From: Aurelia coerulea | Taxonomy: Eukaryota; Cnidaria; Scyphozoa; Semaeostomeae; Ulmaridae | DNA length: 64,000 nucleotides | Assembly: GCA_039566865.1 (NCBI GenBank) | Contig: CM076959.1 | Coordinates: 19,390,501-19,454,500 of the forward strand | Direction of reading: 5' to 3' | Part shown: in pieces, positions 48,001 through 57,625 of the stretch | Layout: each line of letters starts with the position of its first letter | Numbering within the stretch: the stretch's first letter is position 1 | Notes under the pieces: model-generated | What the model saw: only the letters and a program-made list of their open reading frames with translations | Told to the model about the DNA's origin: nothing | Database searches by the model: none | Translations under genes and position numbers: made by a program

Positions 48001-50171
48001 GAAGGCCATCCAACAAACAAGGGCAGATTTTGTAATACAATAGCACGAGTTGCGTTTGTTGACACCTCAATTCAAAGCGATTAGCGATCACAGACAAAGG
48101 AAATTCTCTCAACCAGTAATTCAAAACAAACAAAGCCGCAAAACTTTCTCTGAAACCCAGGTAGCTAGCTCGCTCGTTGTGCATTCCAGAAATTATTTTT
48201 AACGGCAAACATGAGCATAGATCGAAAGAAGAAGAATATATCTACACATCTGCCGCGGGCATTTTATTTCTTTGGTCCAGAAGCTGAGCAGTATGGAATC
48301 TATGCATTAATACGACCACTTGGATATGTAAATCTTGCAAATGAAGCTTTACTACAACTTTATTGTATGGCAATAAAGATTTTCCTATTTCACTAAATAG
48401 ACAAATTCTTGAGCTAACGCTACATTTTATCCATGAAACTGGTCGATTCGAGTGAATTTCTGTAGCCACTTAACCATCCCTTCATAAGCCACCCGTTTTT
48501 GTCCCATAGTTAAAGTAGTTTCTTTTCCTTTATTATCTTTATTTAATGGCCTCGGGGTAGACACAGCCTTTTGCTCCCTGGGGTTGATCGTCCTAGTAGT
48601 ATTGTAGAGTAATTTTATAAGTAATGTAGTTCGTAATTTGTATTGTAAATTTTATTTGGAATATATTATATAAAAAAAAAAAAAAAAGCTGAGCAGTAAA
48701 TGTTTTGATAACACCAAAAAATAGAAGAGAATTGAATCGTCTCTCAATCGGCTTTTGAACCAAACAAATAAAATGCCCATGGCAGATGTGTAGATATATC
48801 CTTCTTCTTTCGATCTACGCTCATGTTTGCCCTTAAAAAACAGTTTCTAGAATGCACAACGAGCGAGCTAGCTACCTGGGTTTCAAAGAAACTTTTGCGG
48901 CTTTGTTTGTTTTGAATTGCTGGTTGAGAGAGTTTCCTTTGTCTGCAATCGCTAATCGCTTTGAATTGAGGTGTCAACAAAAGCAACTCATGCTATTATA
49001 TTACAAAATCTGCCCTTGTTCATCCAAAATCCAACCAATCCTTGTCCTAAAGTTTCTTGTCTAAAATCATGGGCTGGGAGGTGAGATGAAAAGCTAGGAG
49101 GTGACAGGAAGTTTTACAGGTAAACAAGCGCAGGTTTCGTCCCACCTGATAGCTCGTAGCCTGGAAGGTGGAACGGTTTCCTTGTTGTTGTTGTATCTTT
49201 ATTTTACATCGATTGAAAAAATCATCTAGTCTACTATGTACATATGTGCATGGAAACTAATCAAAATCGATGGATACAGTAATTAAATTAAAATAAATAC
49301 ATTTTTTTTAGACGGTTTGTACATTATTTACAGTAAAACGACAGGCGTTGCATTTGCACGTGGGGCCATCCCATTGTGATATTAACCTTTTGAAAATATT
49401 AAGGCTTTCAGCCGATTTTAGCTCATTTGGTAAGCAATTCCAAATCTGCGGTCCTAAGAACTTGAGACTGCGAGCACCGAAAGTAACCTGGTTTGGTCTG
49501 TAATGAGTAAGGTTATTAGGATTTCGCGATGAATAATTAGAGGATCTAACTTGAAAAATATCTTTCATGAAGGATGGATTCAGACCATTTAGAGTCTTGA
49601 ACATTTCTATGGAGATTCCTTAAGCAGTACGGCATTTTGCCTGCCTCAGGGGGAGGCTTGACACTTTCTCTGTCTCCTAAAATAATAATAATAATGTACT
49701 TAAAGTGCTAGGCACCAGGTAGTGTCAACAAATACACGTTTTTTTCTTATTTTAATTTTTTTTTCAAAGATTTCCAGTAAGTTCTATCATTTTGGTTGTT
49801 CGTTCGTTGGAATTCGTGCATTTTACTGACTTAAAGGCTTTTTTCTTCGATAGAAGATCTACACACGCCATCCGAATGATCTATGTCTCCTGGGATCATT
49901 AAATTAATTCATCCTATCACATAACAGATGTTGAATGCTAACAAATACCGTAGTTTTACTGATTTGAATATTAGTGATTATTGTTGTTATTATTGATTAT
50001 TGGTTATCATTAACATATTTGCGCTCTTTCCAGATGCATCCAGATCTATTTCACATGTTGCAAGACGGTGGAAATGAAGTGGCGAAGAGTCGCATCGCAG
50101 AGACATCTTATCAGTATGTGAACTGTGTTTATCAACTTTTAATGGGGACCAATTTCCTGGTTTATTCATGA
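33071..50171 (+). CDS. DNAI7: DNAI7 / CASC1 (CFAP94, IC97-like) axonemal dynein intermediate-chain protein
   Basis: Twenty exons join in phase to 789 residues: 33071-33076, 33725-33830, 34112-34203, 34512-34616, 35410-35550, 36416-36487, 37208-37377, 38087-38288, 39294-39368, 39994-40183, 41106-41285, 41907-42105, 43552-43658, 43973-44028, 44270-44380, 45041-45130, 45536-45607, 46343-46498, 46692-46793 and 50034-50171. The N-terminus is [20 protein letters not shown] followed by a charged coiled coil. Landmarks shared with vertebrate CASC1 are CDGRPDP, the WGNTAKNPR segment, [21 protein letters not shown]...[33 protein letters not shown] and the C-terminal YVNCVYQLL...LVYS. The protein associates with axonemal inner dynein arms in motile cilia and flagella. 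Oddities: one GC-AG intron after exon 4, a Ser/Arg/Lys repeat exon (residues about 324-386), and a two-codon first exon. The start exon ATGCCG/GTAACT is inferred from phase and homologous starts. Confidence 0.93.
33405..33680 (+). mobile_element. Partial AAGAAACT-family MITE just upstream of DNAI7 exon 2
   Basis: TTTTTTAAAAGAAACTAAGA, GATTTTGAGTAGGCTAGGCT, GTTTCTTACAAGTTTCTT, CCAATGTTTAGACATCACTC match the family in order, but the right terminus is missing. The remnant ends some 40 bases before the exon 2 acceptor and probably supplies part of the intron end. Confidence 0.7.
35024..35370. repeat. Tandem repeat, about 130-bp unit, 2.5 copies
   Basis: Each unit runs GGACTTGCTCCAAGTCTACT, CCTCTGGTCCCGGAGAGA, a purine-rich AAAGGAAAAAGGAAAAGAAG, then GGTTAATCTTAGGATGTTTA and GGTACAGTTCATAATTCCCT. 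Copies begin near 35024, 35151 and 35286. It lies in a DNAI7 intron, 40 bp before the exon 5 acceptor. Confidence 0.85.
36120..36345 (-). repeat. tRNA-derived SINE-like repeat
   Basis: On the minus strand it has GGGGCAGTGGTGTAATCCAC (A-box-like) and GGGTTCGATACC (B box), then a body containing CAGCGCTTGGCGCTGGAAAC. The same family in the other orientation is at 38785-39050. Confidence 0.65.
36488..36607 (+). repeat. Tandem triplication of a splice-donor segment (56-bp unit)
   Basis: The exon-intron boundary of DNAI7 exon 6 is followed by tandem copies, so GGTAAGT occurs at GT positions 36488, 36544 and 36600. The intervening AATCA...CTTGATCACAGCATTGATA is repeated. Only the first donor keeps the frame of the downstream exon. 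Confidence 0.85.
38785..39050 (+). repeat. tRNA-derived SINE-like repeat
   Basis: TGTGGCCCAGTAGTGTAACC (A-box-like) and GTTCGATACCGGG (B-box-like), with a body GATCCCAGTGCTTGGCGCTA and TGCACCTTCACTGGTAAAG shared with the 36120-36345 copy. Confidence 0.65.
39439..39505. mobile_element. Short hairpin element, AGCCTGCGT family
   Basis: TTAGCCTGCGTACAGATTCG and CGATTCTGCACGCATGCTAA are near-perfect inverted ends around about 25 bp. Same family as 18834-18913. Confidence 0.7.
41412..41570. mobile_element. Foldback element with poly-C tract
   Basis: AAAAGATGGCATAGGGGGGCA at the left and a poly-C run plus GGTGCCATCTTTT at the right are inverted, with GATGTATAGCG/CGCAATGCATC-type inner complementarity. 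The C run (about 18) begins at 41522. Confidence 0.65.
42431..42656 (+). CDS. DNAI7: Possible alternative terminal exon of DNAI7
   Basis: An acceptor (GCTGTAG) opens a 75-codon frame that accepts the phase-2 end of exon 12 (42105) and runs to TAG at 42656: [20 protein letters not shown] and on to [16 protein letters not shown]. The main isoform skips it, since exon 12 joins directly to 43552 with a good homology match. If used, it truncates DNAI7 after about 512 residues with a novel basic tail. It could equally be a fragment of an unrelated sequence. Confidence 0.3.
42990..43270 (-). mobile_element. Single arm of the 48020-49015 palindromic element family
   Basis: It shares TTGACACCTAGATACAAAGC, CTAGCTCGCTCGTTGTGCAT and ATCGAAAGAAGAAAGATATA with the arms of the large palindrome at 48020-49015. 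Diverged copy in DNAI7 intron 12. Confidence 0.7.
43333..43405. repeat. Compact hairpin with internal direct repeats
   Basis: GGGAGCGCCGAAG and CTTCGGCGCTCCC form a perfect stem. GCTCATAACC(AGGGAGC) is directly repeated four times around it. Confidence 0.75.
43795..43945. mobile_element. Foldback element, CTATTCTACAAAG...GGATC family
   Basis: TAGCTATTCTACAAAGGGTA and TGGATCAAACGATCT at the left mirror ATCGCTTGATCCAGACC and GTTGTAGAATTGCTAAA at the right. A related copy lies at 62150-62310 and a fragment at 41620-41665. Confidence 0.7.
44080..44226. mobile_element. Right-end fragment of the CCAAATCTTT-ended element
   Basis: TTCTGAAAATATTGAATATT through TTTTACCCCAACCTTTTTAA to AGATTTGGAACCTATGCT match the right arm of the 14816-15345 copy. 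It ends about 45 bp before a DNAI7 exon acceptor. Confidence 0.7.
45890..46310. repeat. Candidate dispersed repeat with G/C homopolymer tracts
   Basis: GGGGGTCCGGGGGCTTGCCCC and a later run TTGGGGGGGGCTAAAGCCCCCCAA with a poly-C tail (about 18 C) flank an AT-richer middle. Two overlapping antisense ORFs are byproducts. It is in a DNAI7 intron. Confidence 0.5.
46812..48012. repeat. 64-bp minisatellite, about 19 copies
   Basis: The unit runs AAAGAGATCAGGGTAGACTT, GTCCAAGTTTATTTCCTGAA, GGCCATCCAACCAATCCTTG, TCCC. Variants replace GAAGGCC with CATACTA or GAAGTGC, and CAGGG with CACGG. The array starts 18 bases after the donor of DNAI7 exon 19 (46793) and includes one rearranged stretch near 47530-47600. 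A lone unit tail (ATCCAACCAATCCTTGTCC) reappears at 49029 beyond the inserted palindromic element. Confidence 0.97.
48013..49025. mobile_element. Large palindromic (foldback) element inserted in the minisatellite
   Basis: The left arm from about 48015 (AAGGGCAGATTTTGTAATAC, GAAACCCAGGTAGCTAGCTC, AAGAAGAATATATCTACACA) is mirrored from 49018 back to about 48740. The arms are about 270 bp and are separated by a loop that carries a retro-insertion (48294-48685). A diverged solo arm is at 42990-43270. The minisatellite unit touches both ends. Confidence 0.85.
48294..48685 (+). mobile_element. Retro-inserted sequence with poly(A) tail and target-site duplication
   Basis: It is flanked by identical AAGCTGAGCAGTA at 48281-48293 and 48686-48698, and the right end is an A16 tract. 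That is the signature of target-primed reverse transcription. The body (GGCCTCGGGGTAGACACAGC, ATTATCTTTATTTAATGG) resembles the 3' end of a LINE or LINE-mobilised RNA; a 61-codon ORF at its start is not recognised. Confidence 0.8.
49185..49630 (-). mobile_element. 5'-truncated non-LTR retrotransposon (LINE), reverse-transcriptase C-terminal tail
   Basis: The minus-strand ORF 49604-49308 reads [17 protein letters not shown], then [40 protein letters not shown] and a Cys-containing CKCNAC motif. This KxLNG-(L/I)NP...FG..SL...GP..WN.LP pattern is the usual C-terminal end of animal LINE reverse transcriptases. The 3' tail on the minus strand ends in AAAGATACAACAACAACAAG. It is a dead, truncated copy in the last DNAI7 intron. 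Confidence 0.85.
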
Positions 50172-52130
50172 AGAATATCTTATGGTATTCTCACAGAGTA
50201 ACTCATCTGTTAATTAAAAGGAAGGATTGCTTGTATCATTTACTAATCCGTAAAAACTCACAGTTGTAAATATAAGTTTTGTTGTAATGTATTTCTTATT
50301 CGTAGTCCGTGCTTGAGCATCGTTTTCAGCAAAATATCAATACATGTTGAAATTTGTAATATACTCTACCAGAACTGCAGAGTCTGGAAATCATAACGGT
50401 GCACCAGTCTCAATGACTGGTAGCAGGGGTGTATTGTCAAGATAATAGGAAGGGCTAGACGGATACCCATTGAGCTGTTTATGTTCTTTTTAATCCAAGG
50501 GGGAACTTTTGCACTCCTGTAGCCCCTGAGAGCCTCCTCCATACACCCATCTGACAGGGAAATGGTTGAACCAGATAAGGATGCTATGCCTAAGGATTGG
50601 GGTAATCTTGAGAAATCTCTAAGACACGTATGCAAGATAAAGTCGGCAAGCAGCGGTACTTATACTTATGAACAATTGTTTTTCGAAAGACTGGATGTAA
50701 CACAACGATTATTAACGATTATTTAGAATATTTTTTTCCAAAAGCAAACTGAAATACACAAACAACTTCTTGTTGTATTTTAACAGGGAATTGAAGTTTT
50801 CTGTCAGATAAATGTACAGGATGACAAGAAAATATTTGTTTTTGAAATATCACCAAAGTTGACTAAGTCACCGATCTTGAAAATATGTGAAAAATATCAT
50901 TTGCCAAGAAGCTATTGCTTGTTATTTTATATGAAATATCAAATCCTAAATTATGCACATTGAATTTCGGTAATCTGATCTTGCGATCTTGGAACGGGTT
51001 TCAAAACTAGGTGACTCCATAAAAACATACCGGTAGTTCCAGAAAATTGAACAGATTTTTTGGCCCAGTGATAAGAATTTAGCTTTAAGGAATGAATACT
51101 CATTTTTAACACGTTCCTCGATAGTTAACTTGAACAAAGATACCATATTTGTTGACATTGGTGCTTTGAGTGTTGAAATCTAAATGTTTAAACTTCAAAT
51201 TTGCAGTCACCTCCAAACCAGAGCTTTGGCTTTTTGGCCTAGGCAAATTCTTGAAGCTCAGCGAATAAAATCAACAATAGCCTTCTTAAAAATTGAACAA
51301 GAAATAATATCATTTTCCTCATATTAGCTAAAGCTCACTCAACTCGCAGCTTTTTCAATTTTCTCTCATTTCTTTATTTTTATTTCGATGCGGTTGAGGA
51401 ATTTGCTTAGACTTAAAACGTGATTCCTTGTATTCGTTGTGAGCAATGCTCAGACTTATGTAATGAGTCTAGAATTTGCTTTGGAGGTAACAACAAATTT
51501 CAACTTCCACCATTAATATTTCCACACTCAAAGACCCAGTATCAACAAATAAGGTATTTATGTTCAAGTTAAAGTAGATCAACGGGGTTAAAAGGCAACT
51601 TAGCTAGGTGGACTGGGTCCATCTAAACATAACCTATTGTATTTGATGTTCTTGATCGATGAAAACAAAAGGAAGATTAGTGGCGCCTGCCGTTCTTTTG
51701 TGCTATGTTTAGATTATGTCGTTATATCTCCGTTCATTTACTTTAACTATCGAGGAACGTTTTAAAATGATTAGCCATTGATTAAAACTGACTTGTCAAC
51801 ATTAGGCCCAACAAAATCTGTTAAAGTCTGTTGGGACACCTGGTACACTGCCGCAATTCAAAGCCATTTCTAGACTTTGCAGTATCTCTCCAGTACTTTG
51901 CCCTTAGCATAAATGCAAAATTTGATTTTCAAGATCGGTCAAATAATAAAGTGTTGGCGATTTTTCAAACGGTGCCTGTTCAACTCTTTTTGGGTTATCT
52001 GATAGTTTAATGTTCGCTGACTTACATTCAAGTAAACAGTCGGTTGCATCTTGCTACAGTCTTCACCATACAATATCTTTTCTACTGCACATCACTTCAA
52101 CATTGAAGAAATCGTACTTCTTTTGATGGG
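50172..52130. other. Convergent intergenic region between DNAI7 and SYCP3
   Basis: The two genes end tail to tail. An ATTAAA at about 50213 is the nearest polyadenylation-like hexamer for DNAI7. The region includes the inverted partner (51575-51755) of the 30170-30350 repeat. Short ORFs at 50366-50635 and 50946-51158 show no family features. Confidence 0.5.
51575..51755 (-). repeat. Dispersed repeat, inverted partner of 30170-30350
   Basis: Reads GATCAACGGGGTTAAAAGGC through ATATCTCCGTTCATTTACTT, the near-identical reverse complement of 30170-30350. Confidence 0.85.
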
Positions 52131-52137
52131 AATATCT

Positions 52138-55100
52138 TTACACTTGTGCCAACATTGTTTGCAGGGACTTTCGGACATTTGAAATCTCCTCTTGTTGCTG
52201 TCAAAAGAAAACACAATAATTACAACGTTTCCTGTTTAGGAATCTGTTTAGGCAAAAGCAATAAGAAACTCGGTAGCTGTTGTGTCTGCAGCAGGTTTGT
52301 TCCTATGCCCATGTTTTCCTTGTACCCATGTGCCCTGCAAAATTAAGTCATAGTATGCCTTCTTGCAAAGAAAAAAGGAGCAAAATCATATTGTCAATTT
52401 TTAGCGTCGACTGAAATTTTCAGAAACATCTGACTAATGGAATAGATTTTCACATCGAAATTTCAGCCTTTCCATGTTGCCATGATTATGGATGATCTAT
52501 TACGGAACAAGGACAAAGAGAATCAATGGATATGAAAATGGGGAGCAACTGAATTATTTTCAATTTATTGAAATTGAGGATGTTAATGCTCAAACAAAGA
52601 GAAAAGGGCATGCATGTATCTGTTCCTTTATCCCATTTATAGGGTGCTCCACTTTTCTCCGTTCATTGCCTTATAGGTTCTGATATTTGCTGTTTTCTTT
52701 CTGTGTACTTACAGTGTCTTTAAGCATTTTCTTCTGCAGTTGTGATAGATCCTTCCTTATTTCTCCTTGAATATTAGTCTGTTGATTTTGATGAACCTTC
52801 TCTAAATCTGCCAGACTCTTGTTGTATTGATCATGTAATTGTCTGATGGCCTTGATACGCTGTGTTTGTACCACACGATGTTGCTGCATTGATTTGTGCT
52901 GTTGTCGGAGAAGGTTCTAGGAAAGAAATTACATGAGGTGGCTTATAAAAGATTCGTAACATAGTCAATCTAAAGTGCGTTCACATTGCTCCGTTCTTGT
53001 GAAATTCATTGTTGAATATTGGAGCGTTTTCAAAAACCTCCGTTTTTGTGCGTTCACACTGATCAAGTGCGTTTTCAAAAACCTCCGTTTTTGTGGATAT
53101 CCACTTTTGATAGCGTTTTCGAAAACCTCCGTTTTTGTGGCGTTTTCGTGCGGATCAGTGTGAACACTTTCACAAAAACGGAGGCTTTTCTCTCCTTTTT
53201 TTTCAAAAACGGAGCAGTGTGAACGGGGCCTTAGATGTCAGGTGGAATGGTCTGCGAATAAAAACAACTGAACCATATTGCACGAGTAACTTGGCGTTTT
53301 CGCATCTCACCTGACACCCAATTCGAGATTTTGCGTACTTTGACTTTAATCATCAAAAATAAAGAAATCATATGCTTGCAAAAGATAGATAGGGTAAGTA
53401 AGGTGTGGCAAATATGGGGAAAATGAATTATTGATTCGTAGATTTCGCTGCTATTGGAGACAATGATTTTTTACGATGAGCAAAGAAAATTTATTCTTTG
53501 AAAAGCTGCAACCAAGGGCACTTTGCCTCAGGCGTAGAAGGAAAAATCAATTGACCCATTCTCAAGGGGTCTACTGCCGAAGCTGAGTACACCACCCCTA
53601 CTGGCACCTAATCCCAGGGACTAAGAGCTTTTCTCTGAGGAAAAGCGTTCAGACCTTTTCAGGGTGAGATTTTGACCACTCCAACCTTTTAGAAAAATTT
53701 GCTGCACTTCGTCCAGGAAATCCTAGTGTTAAATTGGATGTAAATAACAATAAATCTTTTTTAGGGACATGGAAGACTTAGAAAAGATAAAAATTAAATG
53801 CACTGTCGTTTCTTTATTTCACATCAAAGGTTTTGCTCGACCCACCTCAAGTTTCTCTTCACTCTCCTTGGATTTAGTGAGGTCACTTTCCCATTGAGTA
53901 AAAACTGAGGATATCTGCTTTGTAAACTCCTCCACCAGCTTCTTCCTGCGTAAAAAATTATTCAACAAGTTAGTCGTTTGTTCAGGTGGGCAAATCAAGA
54001 CGATATTCTTGTATTTATTTCATCCAGACTTTGATTCATTCCATTTACTTAGGTATTCTCCGCATCGCATGATGAACTTTTAACATATAAAGTTGTTATT
54101 GTTTACCAGGAAATTTGCAAAGAGTTGCATAAAAACTATCGAACCAAAATAATACCTTTCTCCTTGTTGGGCTTGAAAAATATCCTCATATTTCCTGTTG
54201 CTTGACTTCAAAGAAGCTTGTGTAAAGGTCTGCAATCGTTTTCGCTTCGTTGCAAGGGTTCTGGTAATATCAGCTAGAATGTGATTCATATAATAGTAAT
54301 AATAATCAAGTTATGGTAAAGGGTGAATAAAAAATGTCATCTTGCTGGAACAATCATTGCAGCAAATTAACTTGCGCAATAAGCATCGAAATTAATTTTT
54401 CCAATAACTACAAAATTGAAATATTATTCATATATTTGTCGATAATTTTCAAACTAGTAGTTCCGCGGCAAGTTCGAAAGATTCAAAATGAGTTTTGCAG
54501 GGCATCCAGAAATGGCCTAAAATGCACAACCAAAAGTTGAACATTTTATTAGTTATACTAATTCTTAAGAAGAAAATGCACAAGGGATCCCCCGACGATA
54601 AATATAACGTGCATTTGGGGAACCTTCAATAAACTGTTAAGAAACTTTCAGTACTCGAAATCTAAGATTTTTAAGGAAACTTTCAGAACTCGATCAATTT
54701 CTTTGATTTTTATAAAGAATGGACGCGTATTTTGTTTTGAGCTATAGTCTAAACATAAGAATACGTGTAATCAGAATTACGTACCTCCAAAAGTGCTGAG
54801 AACACTTTGCATTTCATTTTCACAAGATTCCCTGCAATAAAACAAGGCTGATCAGAATTTTCGGAGGAGAAAAAATATTCCAAGCAAATAGCGTTAAGTT
54901 TGAAAGCCAACCGAAATTTTAGAAATGTTCAAACGTTTTCAGTTGACTTTTGACTGTATTTTATAGAGTGCATAGGGGGTAAAACAGGTAAGCTCAGGTT
55001 AAATGGGTTAAGGCAATCAAATGCGAATAAAATTTGCAAAAATATTCATAAACAGATTTTCTCCAGCGTCATCTGTTAGAGGTGGCCCCTCAAAGTATTG

Positions 55101-57440
55101 AATGTTGATAGAGCAGTTCACAATCTACCATCTTCTCGGCAATCAACAGTACCCTTTTGACCCCCCAGCCTACTCATTTTACCCCTGCAGAATAGTTTGT
55201 TAAACTTTAGGACACTTTGCTGCCAAAAGTTTCTTATGAGTTTCTATACGTATTTCAAAGTCGGAAATTTAGAGCTATTTCAAAGCCGGAAATTTAGAGC
55301 TAGTTCGTTTTTTCGGAAGGGCTTCAAACTATTTTGCAAGATCTTAAAACGAGTAAAAACATAATTCACACTCAAAGAATGTCAAAGCAGTGTTGACATA
55401 TTTTTGAGGGCAAATTACAAAAGTCCTTAGAGAGATTCTTGCTTTTTAATAGAGGTCGGGTAGTTTCTTAAGTTTTGCAAAATTGAGCCTACCGTTTCTT
55501 ATAAGCTATATTTTCTTTATAAAAAAAATTAATCCTTATTGATAAAATATGAAACATATATAAATGCTAAATAATAAATAATATAAAACTCACATTTTCG
55601 TATCAATTGTCTCTTCGCTATCAGTTTCTTCCTCATCATATGTTATTTTTACAGAATTTCTTTTCCTTCCTTTGTTGGCTGGTGGTGCTTCTAAAATGGG
55701 ACCGTTTATAACATTTTAAATACAAAAAAACCAAGGAAATACAGTTAAGCCCGAAATTATTCATACCTACGCCAAATTCTGAGTATCTTGCATCGTTCTG
55801 TTTGAGGGCCAATTTTACTGTGGCTGAAGTTTCGTAAGAATGTGATAAAAGGCTGAAACAAGTGCTACAAGAGACATTTCAAGGAATGAAATATCTTGTG
55901 AATTGGTTAGCAAATATAACGATTGAAGAAACTCCAAATTTGGCATAGGTATGAACAATTTTGGGCTTAACTGTACATATTTTCATCATAAAAAACTGCC
56001 TATAAGAAGCTCAACTCTCAGATCTCCATAAAAGTAAGAAACTCCAGCACTGGGAAAAACTATTTCCAAAAATCGTTTATTTCAATAAGGAAATCTTTTT
56101 TTCAGTTTTTAACTGATGTATTATATTACTCAGAAGATATTGGAAAGGCTTCAAATAACGTTATTTTCAAATGTTCAGGAGAGTAAAAATGAAGATTTTT
56201 ATGGAACCTTTAAGAAACTCGTAAGAAAATCTGAGTACTCAAGATCTGATAATTTAAGAAACTTTCTGTGCTGGCTCAAATTCTCAGTTTCTTATAAATA
56301 ATACATGTATCTAGACTAAACATATTTTTTATAAGAAATTAAGAATTTGGGCCCGTACTGAAAGTTTCTATCAAATTCATCAGATTTTGAGTACTCACGA
56401 GTTTCTTACGAGTTTCTTAGAGGTTCCATAACAATCTTCATTTTCACTACTTGTGTCCTTGTAAACATTTCAAAACAAGGTTTTTAAGACTTTCCAATGT
56501 TTAGACATTTCAAGTTCCTTTCGAGTAATATGATACAGGAAACAAGTGAAAGTAAAGTAAAAATATGTCAAGGATTCCCTTTATCAAAGTAAATAGTTTC
56601 TCAACTTATATTCTCCCAGGATTGCAGTTCTTAATTTTTTGGTGATCCGAGAGTTGAATTTCTTATGGGCAGTTTCTTATAAAAAAATACGTGTAAACGA
56701 AGGAGGCCAAAGTCAAATTTTGTTCACTACCCTAGTTGTTTTATCTGTATTTGCAGCAAAGTACAAGTTCAATATCAAAGAAGAGATAATAAAATCGACT
56801 GAATACAAATCCGAATTCATAAATGAAATAAAATCACACTTGGATTAGCCCCTATTAGGTAGGCCTACTACCCTAGGCCTTATTATCCAGTAAGTATGGG
56901 CAGGTAAAGATCATGTGGGTGCCTTTTAGAGGTAGGTACTGTAGGCCAAATAAAAAGTAAGATGAAATGTCTGCATACAAACAGCTAGGCCTCCATCGAT
57001 ATGTGAAAACGTTGATTTTACAGTTTTTTGAAAGGCAAAATGTAACGCAAACTTTTCATCTTTACATTCAAAATGAAAGAGTTCTTTTGAAGCTAAACTT
57101 TGTACTTCACAGAGGAACAAAACAAACATTCATGTCTCTTACGATTGTTTTTATGGTTACTTTTTGGTGGCTTGGGTGAAGCCATCAAGCAAACTGCACA
57201 AAACAATAGACACGAGCCTGAAACAAGGATGTTTACAGACTTGTTTGCAATTCAGTGACGGCGCTCCTTTAAAGAAAATAAACACAAAGAAAGCATCAAG
57301 ATGTAATTTTTCAAATAAGGCAACCAACCTTCTCCAACAACGGCAGGTTGTTGTCTCTCCTCATCAAATTCAAAGTCACTTGCGGCAGAAGAAGCAGCGG
57401 TCTTCGCAGCTTGTTTCACTTTCTTCGAGTTGGCTGGCAT
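52138..57440 (-). CDS. SYCP3: Synaptonemal complex protein 3 (SYCP3)
   Basis: Seven exons join in phase on the minus strand: 57440-57329, 55690-55594, 54831-54785, 54273-54156, 53945-53846, 52916-52713 and 52197-52138, giving 245 residues against 236 in human. The N-terminus is Lys/Ala-rich and disordered (MPANSKKVKQAAKTAASSAA), followed by an acidic DEEETDSEETID stretch. The COR1/Xlr coiled-coil region then follows: LATKRKRLQTFTQASLKSSN, QWESDL, RQQHKSMQQHRVVQTQRIKA, LSQLQKKMLKDT and the C-terminal QQEEISNVRKSLQTMLAQV. Each block aligns with vertebrate SYCP3 (LAKRKRLEMYTKASLKTSN, QWDLDM, VRKSLQSML). SYCP3 tetramers assemble into fibres that organise meiotic chromosome axes. The RKR cluster is the DNA-binding patch of the vertebrate protein. 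The last exon is only 60 bases but is fixed by phase, acceptor (TTTTGACAG) and homology. Confidence 0.95.
52967..53235. mobile_element. MITE with CCCCGTTCACACTGCTCCGTTTT-type ends
   Basis: It begins AAGTGCGTTCACATTGCTCC and ends GGAGCAGTGTGAACGGGGCC. The interior holds several copies of TTTTCAAAAACCTCCGTTTT in both orientations. The overlapping ORFs (repeated RFQKPPFLC) are repeat artefacts. It lies in SYCP3 intron 5. Confidence 0.85.
55983..56310 (-). mobile_element. MITE of the AAGAAACT family
   Basis: TAAAAAACTGCCTATAAGAA, GCTCAACTCTCAGATCTCC, then GTACTCAAGATCTGATAATT and TCTCAGTTTCTTATAAAT. Reverse orientation, in SYCP3 intron 1. Confidence 0.85.
56325..56697 (+). mobile_element. MITE of the AAGAAACT family, head to head with the previous copy
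   Basis: It starts TTTTATAAGAAATTAAGAAT and ends GCAGTTTCTTATAAAAAAAT, ACGTGT. With the 55983-56310 copy it forms an inverted pair only about 15 bp apart, an arrangement able to form a long hairpin in the SYCP3 pre-mRNA. Confidence 0.85.
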
Positions 57441-57625
57441 TTTGATATTGGAATTATGGAAGAAGTTCTTTGAAACTAAAGTTAATTATCTTAATGATAA
57501 GCAGAGATATTTATTATATTCTTTATTTGGATATTTATCAATATTTAGACAAATAAATGTCTTTCAGAACCTTTGTCTTTTCTTGAACGAAAATCGTTGC
57601 TTTGTACGCGTCATTTGCTGCTGAC

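Noticed and set aside
46812..48012. Regular direct repeats resembling a CRISPR array
   Set aside because: The units are continuous 64-bp copies with no unique spacers, and the DNA is clearly animal with introns. It is a minisatellite.
48211..48396. 61-codon ORF as a host gene exon
   Set aside because: It spans the boundary between the palindromic element and the retro-insertion, so it is a chance chimera.
52975..53222. Overlapping ORFs with repeated Phe-Gln-Lys-Pro-Pro-Phe-Leu
   Set aside because: They lie wholly inside an inverted-repeat MITE and repeat because the element does.
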